Below, piece by piece: positions 55,926 through 64,000 of a stretch of 64,000 nt of DNA. Source of the DNA: an uncultured Lachnospiraceae bacterium (GTDB lineage: Bacteria; Bacillota; Clostridia; Lachnospirales; Lachnospiraceae). The position numbers and the translations under genes are program-made. Under the pieces are notes generated by a model that was given only the letters and a program-made list of their open reading frames with translations, did not search any database and was not told where the DNA came from. The first letter of the stretch is position 1, and each line of letters starts with the position of its first letter. The DNA lies in the NCBI GenBank assembly GCA_947164865.1, contig CAMUYA010000007.1, positions 57,696-121,695 of the forward strand, in the 5' to 3' direction.

Positions 55926-56981
55926 ATGGTAGTATATATGGGTACACTTATTATTTGTATTTTATTAACCGGAATATCATTAATAATATTCTATATTTGG
56001 GGTAAAAGCTTTTTTTTCTTTTTGAAAGGAAAAAGCTGTGCAAGCGATTGCGTTTTGTTTGGCTTTATGATTCTTCATATAGTTTTTCAACCCATTTATC
56101 TCATTTTCTTATTAAGCAGAGGTTCTTTTTTAGTTCTTTCTGTTATTTGGCTTATATTTGCTTTTTTGATAACGATTGGCATAACTGTTGTTTTGCAAAT
56201 TCACAAATCATTGAGACCTGTCTTTAGTTTTGACAGAGTAAGCAGTATAGTATTTTTGATAAATGTATTGGTAGTATTGTTGTTATGTATTTATATAGGT
56301 GGCCATCCGAGAAATACTGCAAAAGATTCGGTTCAGTATATTGAACGAATGAATGAGATGGTATATATGGATACATTGTGGAATGACGGTAATGTACTTG
56401 AGATTCATCAGGGATTGAATTCATTTTATTCTTTGTTTGCAGTGATGTCCTTGGTGACTGGGATTAAACCTATATATATTAATAACCTTACAATGCGCTT
56501 TTTGGGGGTGATTCTGTGCTCAATGACTGCCTTTAAATATGGCAGAATTGCCTTTGAAAAAAAGAGTCCGACGTATCCCTTTACTGTTGCGATAATGGTA
56601 CCTTTGACTATGATGATATGGAACAGCCTGTATGGGGCGGGTTATTTTTTTTTCCACAGATTGAATGAATCAAAGGCATATTGCCAGGTTATTTTATTTC
56701 CTTTAGCGGTAGCTATATTCTGGGAAATGATCAAGGAGAATAATAATAGGAATAGATTATGGGTTGAGGAAATTGTTATTGGGCTATCAGCTGTTCCGAT
56801 AGCAGTTAGTTCGCTATCAATATATCCGGTGATAGTATTTTCAGGAGCTATAGCTATACTTGTTTATGATAAATGTAAGAATTGGCTCAAAACCGTAACC
56901 TATTCTGCATGTTGCATGATGCCTAATATATTGTATACAGGTTTTTATGTATTGTATACACAAGGTATTATTAGGTTTTGA
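55926..56981 (+). CDS. Polytopic membrane protein, DUF6077-like, possibly the N-terminal half of a split gene
   Basis: This is 351 residues with about eight transmembrane helices. The loop HPRNTAKDSVQYIERMNEMVY after the third helix resembles the acidic motif of DUF6077/GT-C-like proteins. It stops abruptly after a helix (GFYVLYTQGIIRF). The next gene begins 10 nt later with transmembrane helices and a large extracytoplasmic part, so the two may be fragments of one ancestral gene or cooperating subunits. The start is uncertain: ATG 55926 or 55938, neither with a Shine-Dalgarno. The role is probably surface-glycan modification. Confidence 0.6.
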   Translation: MVVYMGTLIICILLTGISLIIFYIWGKSFFFFLKGKSCASDCVLFGFMILHIVFQPIYLIFLLSRGSFLVLSVIWLIFAFLITIGITVVLQIHKSLRPVFSFDRVSSIVFLINVLVVLLLCIYIGGHPRNTAKDSVQYIERMNEMVYMDTLWNDGNVLEIHQGLNSFYSLFAVMSLVTGIKPIYINNLTMRFLGVILCSMTAFKYGRIAFEKKSPTYPFTVAIMVPLTMMIWNSLYGAGYFFFHRLNESKAYCQVILFPLAVAIFWEMIKENNNRNRLWVEEIVIGLSAVPIAVSSLSIYPVIVFSGAIAILVYDKCKNWLKTVTYSACCMMPNILYTGFYVLYTQGIIRF

Positions 56982-56991
56982 GGAATAAGAA

Positions 56992-59025
56992 ATGCCAAAT
57001 ACAACTAATACTCTTGATATGATATTTAGATATGTGAATAGCTGGGTATTTTTATTTCTATTTGTATCAGCAGTCGTATATTTGTTTTATGTTGCAAATA
57101 AAAGACAACGATTAGCAATAGTAGCAATTATTCTGTCTTCGATGGTATTTATTAATGATTTTGTTTTGCGCTTTGTTGAAGAAGTTATGGGAGAGGGACA
57201 AAGGTATTACCGATATTTATGGACTTTTCCGTTGATTTTTATTATTATAACTTGTATAGTTGATGCTTATGGAAGATGGAATAATACTGTAGTTCGATTA
57301 GTTATAATTGTAATATCTGCTGTTTTGATGGCGGTACAGTATTATAATAGTGATCAATTAAGAAATCTAAATAATTATAATCCTTTTAATCTGTCTGTAG
57401 TATCATCGGAAGTAATTGCGATGGGAGACAAGTTAGATGAACTTTCCGAAAAAAAAATCATTTCGGTGGCATGTCCGGACAGCCTTTATGGCTATTTTAG
57501 AATGTATAATGGACATGCGGTATTTATGACAGAAACCAAAATAATAACCCCGGATGAAGAAAACCGCATTGATTTTGGCTCGGATAATCCGGATGTAGAC
57601 AGCATCATGGGCACCTGCTGTGCTAGGGGATTGGATTATCTTATAGTAAGATTAAATGATAAAAGTAAAGCAGTATATGAAGAATATGGATTTACACCGA
57701 TTTTTGAAGCTGAAGGGCTGGGCATTTATAAATGTACAGGCTATGAGGGAATAAAAAAAGAGTACACAAATTGGGGGCAGGTAAGCAGAGAAACATATGT
57801 AGATGAAGAAGGTAATCCTTCAAACGGGGAGAGAGGGTATGCCACGATTCATTATGAGTATGATAAACATGGTAATCTTACTCGTGAGTATTATACTGAC
57901 GCAGAGGGAAAAAAAGCAGCGGAAATTAATACCGGAAAGTACAGTGTTGAACGTAAGTATGATAGACGTAACCGTTGTCTTGCGGAAAGAGCGATAGGAG
58001 TCGATGGCAAATCGATAAAGAATAGTTTTGGAAGTGCAGAGATTCGTTGGACATATAAGGGGAGAAAAATAGCATCTGAGGAGTATTTTGATGCTAATGG
58101 GAATAGGGTATCAATCGCACCCGGATACAGCATAAAGAAATATGAGTATGACAAAAAGGATAATATTATTTCGGAATCATATTATGACGATGAGGGGAAG
58201 CCGGTTAATTGTGTAAATGGATACACAGTGCATGAAAGTGAGTACGATGGAAAAGACCAGATAGTAGAACGGTTTAAGGACACGGAAGGAAAACTTGTGG
58301 TTACAGGATCCGGATATGCGGAAGTACACAGAAAATATGATGATCACCAATTAGTTTTTGAAGAATATTTTGGTGCTGATGGAAAACCATATTATCAAGT
58401 TGCGGGTTACTGTAAAATACAACAGGAATGGTCTGATGGTGTTCTATATTCGAGAACCTATCTTGATTCTGACGCGAAACCAGTAAATAGAGTGGATGGC
58501 TATAGCAAAGCAGTATGGGAGAAAGCGGAAAATTGCACCAATATAAGATTTTATAATGTTGATGGCGAGGAAGTTGGATTAGAAAGACTAAATTTATTTA
58601 TGGATGTATATTATAACGAAGATGGTTGGTCAGATTGGATGATTCCCGGATATGATAAACAGAATTCCTGTTTTAATATTGGCAGTATTAATCTGGGAGA
58701 AAAAGAAGAGGGCTATGTTTATACAAGTACCATTGAGATAGAGTTTAAAGATGTGACCGCTACAGAAGGAAAAAGGTTCCGTTTCTTTACACAAGGAGCG
58801 CAAGACGGACAATGGGGAATTGGAAACGTTTGGAACTCAAACTTAGTTTATCTTGAGAGAGTTCTAGGAGATGGAGTATATATATTTACCTCAACAGAAG
58901 TTTTATCAGAAAAAATGGTGGATATAAACTCCTTCAATGTTGGGTTTAGGTCTGATTACTGGGCAACCGGCATGTACAGAGTAAGAAATGTCAAAATCGT
59001 AAAGGGAGATATTGCTTACGAGTGA
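56992..59025 (+). CDS. Membrane protein with YD-type repeats and a C-terminal beta-sandwich
   Basis: This is 677 residues. Three to four transmembrane helices (about 14-130) precede a soluble part. That part comprises an alpha/beta segment (about 140-255), then about seven copies of a roughly 28-residue repeat (about 260-520) with a core like YDKxGNxxxExYYDxxGKPV, related to Rhs/YD repeats. It ends with a jelly-roll-like domain (about 545-677). It has its own good Shine-Dalgarno (GAGGAA) 8 nt before the ATG, so it is translated independently of the gene upstream. YD repeats here probably form an extracytoplasmic beta structure that binds glycan. Toxin function is unlikely since no Rhs core or toxin tip is present. 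Confidence 0.65.
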   Translation: MPNTTNTLDMIFRYVNSWVFLFLFVSAVVYLFYVANKRQRLAIVAIILSSMVFINDFVLRFVEEVMGEGQRYYRYLWTFPLIFIIITCIVDAYGRWNNTVVRLVIIVISAVLMAVQYYNSDQLRNLNNYNPFNLSVVSSEVIAMGDKLDELSEKKIISVACPDSLYGYFRMYNGHAVFMTETKIITPDEENRIDFGSDNPDVDSIMGTCCARGLDYLIVRLNDKSKAVYEEYGFTPIFEAEGLGIYKCTGYEGIKKEYTNWGQVSRETYVDEEGNPSNGERGYATIHYEYDKHGNLTREYYTDAEGKKAAEINTGKYSVERKYDRRNRCLAERAIGVDGKSIKNSFGSAEIRWTYKGRKIASEEYFDANGNRVSIAPGYSIKKYEYDKKDNIISESYYDDEGKPVNCVNGYTVHESEYDGKDQIVERFKDTEGKLVVTGSGYAEVHRKYDDHQLVFEEYFGADGKPYYQVAGYCKIQQEWSDGVLYSRTYLDSDAKPVNRVDGYSKAVWEKAENCTNIRFYNVDGEEVGLERLNLFMDVYYNEDGWSDWMIPGYDKQNSCFNIGSINLGEKEEGYVYTSTIEIEFKDVTATEGKRFRFFTQGAQDGQWGIGNVWNSNLVYLERVLGDGVYIFTSTEVLSEKMVDINSFNVGFRSDYWATGMYRVRNVKIVKGDIAYE

Positions 59026-59053
59026 AAACCAGGTTTATTAGGAGTATTCAAAA

Positions 59054-60073
59054 ATGAATAGTATAATTGCTCTCTCTGTTATAGTGCCTGTGTACGGCAC
59101 GGAAAAGTATATAGAGAAATGTTTAGATTCTGCAATTAACGCTATTGAAGGTATCAATGCAGAAATAATTATTGTTAATGATGGAACAAAAGACAATGCC
59201 GGGGTTATAGCTCAAAGGTATGCAGCAGATTATCCCGGGAAAATAGTTTATCTTGAAAAAGAAAACGGTGGGTTAGCAGATACCAAGAATTATGGTTTGA
59301 ATCATGCAAGAGGACGATTTGTTACATTCTTAGATAGTGATGATTTTATAGAACCGGACATGTACAAGGAAATGTTGGTATTGGCTGAAAATGATCAGGC
59401 GGATTGCATAGTTTGTGATATGCTATATGATTATGAGAATGGAAATCCTTCTTCATATCAGAAATGTGCTTGTGGCAGGGAGGAGATATTCCATAAGCTG
59501 ATCGATACAACTCTTATGGCTAGCTCCTGCAATAAAATAATGAAAAAGGATCTTCTGGAGGGTCTGTCGTTCCCCAAGGGAATGAATAACGAAGATATTG
59601 CGGTGACTCCGATTGCAATGGGACGTAGCAAAAAGCTGGCGTATATACCCAAAGCATTTTACCATTATGTACAGAGAGGTGGCTCGATTCAGAACAGTTC
59701 CTTTTCACGAAAGAGATTTGTTATTTTAGATGTTTGTGGGTTGACAATGGAGAGAGCAAAGGAATTATGCCCGGATCGTTATGAAAAACTGAAAGGAGCA
59801 ATATATGTCTATCAGATTTTGGGGATCCCATTTTGGCGTATTAGAAAAGAACCGTTTAAAAGTCGTTATTTGCTATTAAAAGAATATATGCAAAGGGTTG
59901 ATAAAATGTTTCCGGATTTTCATGATAACAAGGAGATTCATGAATATGGTACTTGGGGGAGTAACGTGGCAGTACGATTTTTCAGGAAGGCGAGTCTTTG
60001 GCTAAATAAGCACAAGATGTATTTTGCGCTTAGTGTTTTTTGGGGGATAGTGAAACCTTTTGCTAAAGAGTGA
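59054..60073 (+). CDS. GT2 glycosyltransferase
   Basis: This is 339 residues, a GT-A fold: LSVIVPVYGTEKYIEKCL, IVNDGTKDNAGVI, ENGGLADTKNYGLNHARG and the metal site FLDSDDFIEPDMY (about 93-105). The C-terminal 120 residues are helical and basic. It is the only plain glycosyltransferase gene next to the second exporter, so it probably builds part of the glycan exported by it. TAGGAG lies upstream of the ATG. Confidence 0.88.
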   Translation: MNSIIALSVIVPVYGTEKYIEKCLDSAINAIEGINAEIIIVNDGTKDNAGVIAQRYAADYPGKIVYLEKENGGLADTKNYGLNHARGRFVTFLDSDDFIEPDMYKEMLVLAENDQADCIVCDMLYDYENGNPSSYQKCACGREEIFHKLIDTTLMASSCNKIMKKDLLEGLSFPKGMNNEDIAVTPIAMGRSKKLAYIPKAFYHYVQRGGSIQNSSFSRKRFVILDVCGLTMERAKELCPDRYEKLKGAIYVYQILGIPFWRIRKEPFKSRYLLLKEYMQRVDKMFPDFHDNKEIHEYGTWGSNVAVRFFRKASLWLNKHKMYFALSVFWGIVKPFAKE

Positions 60074-60082
60074 GGATAAGTG

Positions 60083-60889
60083 ATGTCGTTTTTTAGAGAT
60101 TTTTTCATAATGATAGGCAGTGTGATTCGTGATAGAAAAATGCTGTGGGAATTATCAAAAAATGATTTTAAAGCCAGATTTGCAAACTCAATGTTGGGGA
60201 TAGTGTGGGCTTATATTCAACCTCTGGCAACAATCTTGATTTTCTGGTTTGTATTTCAGGTTGGTCTAAGGAGTAATGATGTTGAAGGACTTCCGTTTAT
60301 AGTATGGTATTCTCCGGCATTCCTGATATGGACTTTTTTCTCTGACACTCTCAGTACTATGACCGGAAGTATCAGAGATTACAGTTATCTTGTCAGAAAG
60401 GTGAATTTTAATGTCAGTCTCATACCTTTTGTTAAGCTGATTTCCGGGATGTTTGTTCATGTAGCGTTCATTGGTTTTTTATTTGTAATAAACCTGATAT
60501 ATAGAGTTCCATTTTCAATTTATAATGTACAAGTATTGTATTATTTTATATGTACGATAGCATTGCTTACAGGTCTTGGCCTAATCTGCGCGACATTTAC
60601 ACCTTTTGCCGGAGATGTTCCAAATGTGGTTTCTGTTATCCTGCAAATGCTATTTTGGGCTACGCCGATTGTATGGAATCCTTCTATTTTGTCAGATAGG
60701 ATATACAGGATCATGAGGTTTAACCCTATGTTCTATATTTGCACAGGTTATAGGTATTCGTTTCAGGGCAAATCCTGGTTTTGGGAGAGACCGGAAACAA
60801 TATGGTTTTGGATTGGAACAGTAATACTGATATTTATCGGATGTCATTTGTTTAGAAAACTCAATAAGGATTTTGTTGATGTTTTGTGA
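60083..60889 (+). CDS. wzm: Second ABC-2 polysaccharide exporter permease (Wzm)
   Basis: This is 268 residues from ATG 60083, with GAGGA 6 nt upstream; a GTG at 60080 would add one residue but is too close to the ribosome site. Six transmembrane helices with the hallmark LWELSKNDFKARFANSMLGIVWAYIQP. It is clearly paralogous to the permease at 24255 but lacks that protein's two extra N-terminal helices. It pairs with the ATPase starting 21 nt downstream. Confidence 0.9.
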   Translation: MSFFRDFFIMIGSVIRDRKMLWELSKNDFKARFANSMLGIVWAYIQPLATILIFWFVFQVGLRSNDVEGLPFIVWYSPAFLIWTFFSDTLSTMTGSIRDYSYLVRKVNFNVSLIPFVKLISGMFVHVAFIGFLFVINLIYRVPFSIYNVQVLYYFICTIALLTGLGLICATFTPFAGDVPNVVSVILQMLFWATPIVWNPSILSDRIYRIMRFNPMFYICTGYRYSFQGKSWFWERPETIWFWIGTVILIFIGCHLFRKLNKDFVDVL

Positions 60890-60909
60890 TTTTTTAGTGG
60901 GAATGTGCT

Positions 60910-62187
60910 ATGGATAAAGAAATAGTAATAAAAGCCGAAGGCCTGGGAAAGGCCTATAAGCTTTACGGTAATAATAAGACCAGAATTATAGAGGCGATAG
61001 ATCCTTTTCACAAGGCAAGGCATTCTCTTCATCATGCACTTCATGATCTGAATCTAGAAGTGACTAAAGGTGAAGCTCTTGGAATAATTGGAGTTAACGG
61101 GAGTGGGAAGAGCACGCTTTTAAAGATTCTTACCGGTGTTGTAACACCAACGGAAGGGACAATTTCGGTTAACGGAAAGATATCTGCTCTTTTGGAGCTT
61201 GGCGCTGGATTTAATCCTGATTATACCGGAATGGAGAATATATATTTAAATGGTACTATGATGGGCTACACTCCACGGGAGATGGATAAGAAGGTCCAAG
61301 AAATAGTTGATTTTGCTGATATTGGGGCTTTTATCAATCAGCCCGTAAAAACTTATTCCAGCGGTATGTTTGCTAGACTGGCTTTCTCTGTTGCTATAAG
61401 TGTTGATCCTGACATCCTTGTAGTAGATGAAGCGCTAAGTGTTGGAGATATTTTCTTTCAGACAAAGTGTTTTAAGAAATTTAACAGTTTTGTGGAAAGT
61501 GGGAAAACAGTATTATTTGTGAGTCATGACCTTGGCAGTATCTATAAGTATTGTAACAGAGTAATTCTGCTGAATAAGGGAGAAAAAATAGCTGATGGTA
61601 ATCCAAAAGAAGTAATCGATATATACAAAAAACTTCTTACCGGTAATAAAAATGCTCAGTCTATCATTGAGAGTGGAAAGGGTATCAGCTTTAATTCCAT
61701 TATTGAGAAACACTGGAAGAATATGATGGTCTGCAACCCTGAAGTCAACGAATACGGGGATAAAAGGGTTGAAATAGTTGACTTTGCAGTTATTGATAAG
61801 GATGACTGCATTACAAATACCATTTCAAAGGGCGATTCTTTTATGATTAAAATCAGGGTGTGTTTTAACGCTGATATTGTTAATCCGATCATAGCCTTCA
61901 CGATTAAAAACAAGCAGGGTGTTGAGATAGCCGGAACAAATACTGACATGGAGGAGCAGGATATAGAAAACGCAAAAGCAGGAAAATATGCTACCGTGAG
62001 CTTTAGCCAAAAGATGTTGCTTCAAGGCGGAGAGTATTTGTTGAGTTTTGGTTGTACAGGATATGAAGGAGACCAATTGGTGGTATACCATCGCTTGTAT
62101 GATATCTGTAATATTGTTGTGGTTGAGAGCGTAAGAAAAGTGGGTTTCTTTGATATGGAATCCGAATGTGTAGTGGAAGAAGATTGA
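60910..62187 (+). CDS. wzt: Second ABC polysaccharide exporter ATPase with C-terminal binding domain (Wzt)
   Basis: This is 425 residues. The ATPase domain (about 1-240) has GVNGSGKST, YSSGMFARLAF and DILVVDEAL. The C-terminal region (about 280-425: VEIVDFAVIDKDDC, IAFTIKNKQGVEIAGTNTD, LLQGGEYLLSFGC) is the Wzt-type carbohydrate-binding beta-sandwich, different in detail from that of the ATPase at 25217. Two divergent binding tails imply two different exported glycans. It is followed by a methyltransferase/coiled-coil gene, as in systems where a modified chain end is the export signal. Confidence 0.9.
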   Translation: MDKEIVIKAEGLGKAYKLYGNNKTRIIEAIDPFHKARHSLHHALHDLNLEVTKGEALGIIGVNGSGKSTLLKILTGVVTPTEGTISVNGKISALLELGAGFNPDYTGMENIYLNGTMMGYTPREMDKKVQEIVDFADIGAFINQPVKTYSSGMFARLAFSVAISVDPDILVVDEALSVGDIFFQTKCFKKFNSFVESGKTVLFVSHDLGSIYKYCNRVILLNKGEKIADGNPKEVIDIYKKLLTGNKNAQSIIESGKGISFNSIIEKHWKNMMVCNPEVNEYGDKRVEIVDFAVIDKDDCITNTISKGDSFMIKIRVCFNADIVNPIIAFTIKNKQGVEIAGTNTDMEEQDIENAKAGKYATVSFSQKMLLQGGEYLLSFGCTGYEGDQLVVYHRLYDICNIVVVESVRKVGFFDMESECVVEED

Positions 62188-62211
62188 TTAAAATTGATTG
62201 CGAGTGAAGAA

Positions 62212-64000
62212 ATGGAAAGAGAATTGGCTAAACTGGATCTGACATTTTATAGTGGTGAAGATAGCTATTCAGACGGTGATGAGACAGAAAACTATATCTT
62301 TGAGGCGGTATGTAGTGGTAAAAGCTTAGACGATATTCCGGAAAATGAAAGGACATGGCCTGTTTTTTACCATCTGACCCCAATCAGGGAAGGTGTATGT
62401 AATTGGTACCCATTTAAAAAAGATGCCACTATTTTGGAAATTGGATCAGGGTGCGGAGCTGTCACGGGAGTTCTTTGCCGTAATGCCAAAAAAGTCACGT
62501 CGGTAGAATTATCAAAAAGAAGAGCATCAATAAACTATGAGAGAAATAAAGAGTATCAGAATCTTGAAATAATAGTAGGAAATCTTAATGATATTAAATT
62601 AGAGGAAAAATATGACTATATTACACTTATAGGTGTATTGGAGTATGCAGGAAGATTTACTCAGGGAGAGACTCCTTTTCATACCTTCTTGATGAATCTG
62701 AAAAAGTATTTAAAACCAGATGGATCACTTTTGATAGCCATAGAGAACCGCTTAGGTCTTAAATACTTTTGCGGAGCACCGGAAGATCATACTGGTCGGT
62801 TGTTTGATGGTGTTAACGGATACCCGGAATACAATGGTGTAAAGACTTTTTCAAAAAGCGAGCTTTCATTGCTTTTGGATGAATGTGGCTATTCATTTAA
62901 ACGATTTTACTATCCATATCCTGATTACAAATTACCCAATGAGATTTTTACTGACAGCTCCATAAACCGAAATAAAAGGCCATACTATAACTATGATATT
63001 GACCGATATTCTTTGTTTACGGAATCAGACATAAGCAATGTGTTGCAAGCGGAAGGAGTATCGGCGTCTTTTGCAAATTCTTTTTTCGTTGAGGCAAGAC
63101 AGGATAAAGAATGTGATAATTCCATACTATATGCAAAACTGAATCAGGACAGAAAAGAAAGTTTCCGAATTGGAACAATTCTGTTAGACAAGGATGGGGA
63201 AATACAGGTAGAAAAAAAGGCTTTTCATCCCAACGCTGTTGGACATATTGAACAACTTGAAAAGAATGATCAGAAAGAATATGGTGATATAAATGTTAAT
63301 AAGGGGGAATTACGTGATGATGCAATAATATACCCGTTTATAAAGTATAAGAGTCTGGACGTAATTCTTAAGAATCTGATCTTGTTCGGACGTGTCGAGG
63401 AATTCAAGGAACAAATAGATCTATTTATCAGCAGAGTTTTTTCTGATTCTTTTATAGGAAAACCTAATACAGCTTTCTTCAGGCAGGTTTTTGGAAATGA
63501 GAGCTTACCGGAAGTTGAAATGAAGTGTGTTTGTCCGGCTAATATAGATATTACAGCAGCCAATGTGTTTTGTACAGAAAACTCATATATTATCACAGAT
63601 TGTGAGTGGGTTTTTGATTTCCCGATTCCAACTGATTTTATTATCTGGAGGATGGTTAGATCGCTTTACGTTAGTGTCCCTGAAATTGCCAGATTTTTAA
63701 CAGAAAGCAGTTTATTGGAATACTTGGGGGTAAAAAATGAGGATATTACAGTTTTCTCTGGTTGGGAATCCTCTTTCGTGGATAACTTCGTTTGCAGTAA
63801 AGGAAACGGAATACCAAAGAAGAATCAATTTAAAGAGATAGTCTATGGAAAAGAGGAAAAATTAGAAGAAGAGAGATCCTGTTTAGAAATAGAAAAAGCC
63901 AATCTGGAAAGAGAGAAGACGGGGCTGGAAAGGGAGAAGGCGAGTCTGGAAAGGGAGAAGGCGAGTCTGGAAAGGGAGAAGGCGAGTCTGGAAAGGGAGA
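62212..64000 (+). CDS. WbdD-like methyltransferase, kinase-like and coiled-coil protein (3' truncated by window end)
   Basis: The frame is open from ATG 62212 to the end (596 residues visible); TTG 62194 is an alternative start. Residues about 75-250 are a class I methyltransferase (ILEIGSGCGAVTGVL, IGVLEYAGRF, AIENRLGLKYFCG). Residues about 300-540 contain a degenerate kinase/APH-like pattern: ITAANVFCTENSYIITDCEW has an N preceded by a catalytic-loop-like aspartate region, then D-x-E in place of a metal-binding motif. From about residue 548 the chain becomes a heptad coiled coil made by 21-nt tandem repeats (LEREKAS). The order methyltransferase, kinase-like, coiled coil, next to Wzm-Wzt, is that of E. 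coli WbdD, the chain terminator and length ruler of O8/O9a antigens. That match is architectural only. Confidence 0.7.
   Translation, partial: MERELAKLDLTFYSGEDSYSDGDETENYIFEAVCSGKSLDDIPENERTWPVFYHLTPIREGVCNWYPFKKDATILEIGSGCGAVTGVLCRNAKKVTSVELSKRRASINYERNKEYQNLEIIVGNLNDIKLEEKYDYITLIGVLEYAGRFTQGETPFHTFLMNLKKYLKPDGSLLIAIENRLGLKYFCGAPEDHTGRLFDGVNGYPEYNGVKTFSKSELSLLLDECGYSFKRFYYPYPDYKLPNEIFTDSSINRNKRPYYNYDIDRYSLFTESDISNVLQAEGVSASFANSFFVEARQDKECDNSILYAKLNQDRKESFRIGTILLDKDGEIQVEKKAFHPNAVGHIEQLEKNDQKEYGDINVNKGELRDDAIIYPFIKYKSLDVILKNLILFGRVEEFKEQIDLFISRVFSDSFIGKPNTAFFRQVFGNESLPEVEMKCVCPANIDITAANVFCTENSYIITDCEWVFDFPIPTDFIIWRMVRSLYVSVPEIARFLTESSLLEYLGVKNEDITVFSGWESSFVDNFVCSKGNGIPKKNQFKEIVYGKEEKLEEERSCLEIEKANLEREKTGLEREKASLEREKASLEREKASLERE
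63904..64000 (+). repeat. 21-nt tandem repeat encoding LEREKAS heptads
   Basis: Units of CTGGAAAGGGAGAAGGCGAG plus T begin at 63925, 63946, 63967 and 63988 (the last cut by the window end); a variant unit starts at 63904. Units 2-4 are identical at the DNA level. Each adds exactly seven residues, one coiled-coil heptad. The array continues beyond the window. Confidence 0.95.

Noticed and set aside
55778..56005. 75-residue ORF before the DUF6077-like gene
   Set aside because: No ribosome site, no recognisable motif, and it overlaps the start of the real membrane protein in another frame.
56992..59025. Rhs-type polymorphic toxin
   Set aside because: It has YD-like repeats but no Rhs core boundary motif, no variable toxin tip and no adjacent immunity gene; membrane helices and a jelly-roll end suggest a glycan role.
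63904..64000. CRISPR array
   Set aside because: The repeats are contiguous 21-mers with no spacers and lie in frame within a coiled-coil gene.

Overview
This 64 kb window looks like part of a surface-polysaccharide and extracellular-glycan locus from a Gram-positive member of the Clostridia, most likely Lachnospiraceae (Butyrivibrio/Pseudobutyrivibrio-like). That placement is inference. It rests on strong Shine-Dalgarno sites with frequent TTG/GTG starts, a LoaP-type NusG paralog, secreted proteins ending in DUF5648-like YRLYNPNSGEHFYT modules, DUF5722-like proteins, and moderate GC that drops to AT-rich. All intact genes lie on the + strand. I found no tRNA, rRNA or CRISPR.

Region 1 (1-5.0 kb): the end of a repeat-bearing surface protein, a GT2-GT4 double glycosyltransferase, a secreted thioredoxin-like/CAP/DUF5648 protein and a small coiled-coil protein. 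Region 2 (5.0-35.5 kb) appears to be one very long operon. It starts with a structured leader and a loaP-like antiterminator. It then carries two giant multidomain glycosyltransferases, three DUF5722 glycosidase-fold proteins (two membrane-anchored, one secreted), three membrane proteins with GT-C or related character, a methyltransferase, a first Wzm/Wzt exporter whose ATPase has a carbohydrate-binding tail, and four further glycosyltransferases. It ends at a strong terminator at 35455-35486.

Region 3 (35.5-44.7 kb) is visibly more AT-rich. It encodes the full GDP-D-glycero-D-manno-heptose pathway (HddC-GmhB fusion, GmhA, HddA), a GDP-sugar-type SDR, a WecG/TagA transferase, a Wzy-like polymerase, a heptosyltransferase-like GT-B protein and a Wzx flippase. 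Region 4 (44.7-55.9 kb) is a phosphonate/phosphoester decoration module: LicD, a three-domain nucleotidyltransferase-kinase-SIS protein, PEP mutase with a cytidylyltransferase domain, a PntC-like cytidylyltransferase, a transketolase, a HAD phosphatase and phosphonopyruvate decarboxylase. It has decayed transposases on both sides and a decayed second licD. No aminotransferase is present, so the final phosphonate is not obvious.

Region 5 (55.9-64 kb): two DUF6077-like membrane proteins (possibly one split gene), a GT2, a second Wzm/Wzt pair, and a protein that runs off the window with methyltransferase, kinase-like and heptad-repeat coiled-coil parts. That architecture and position recall the WbdD chain terminator and length ruler of ABC-exported O-antigens. 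The window therefore combines two ABC-exported glycans, a Wzx/Wzy heptose glycan, a phosphonate tailoring cassette, and secreted enzymes that probably act on the products.
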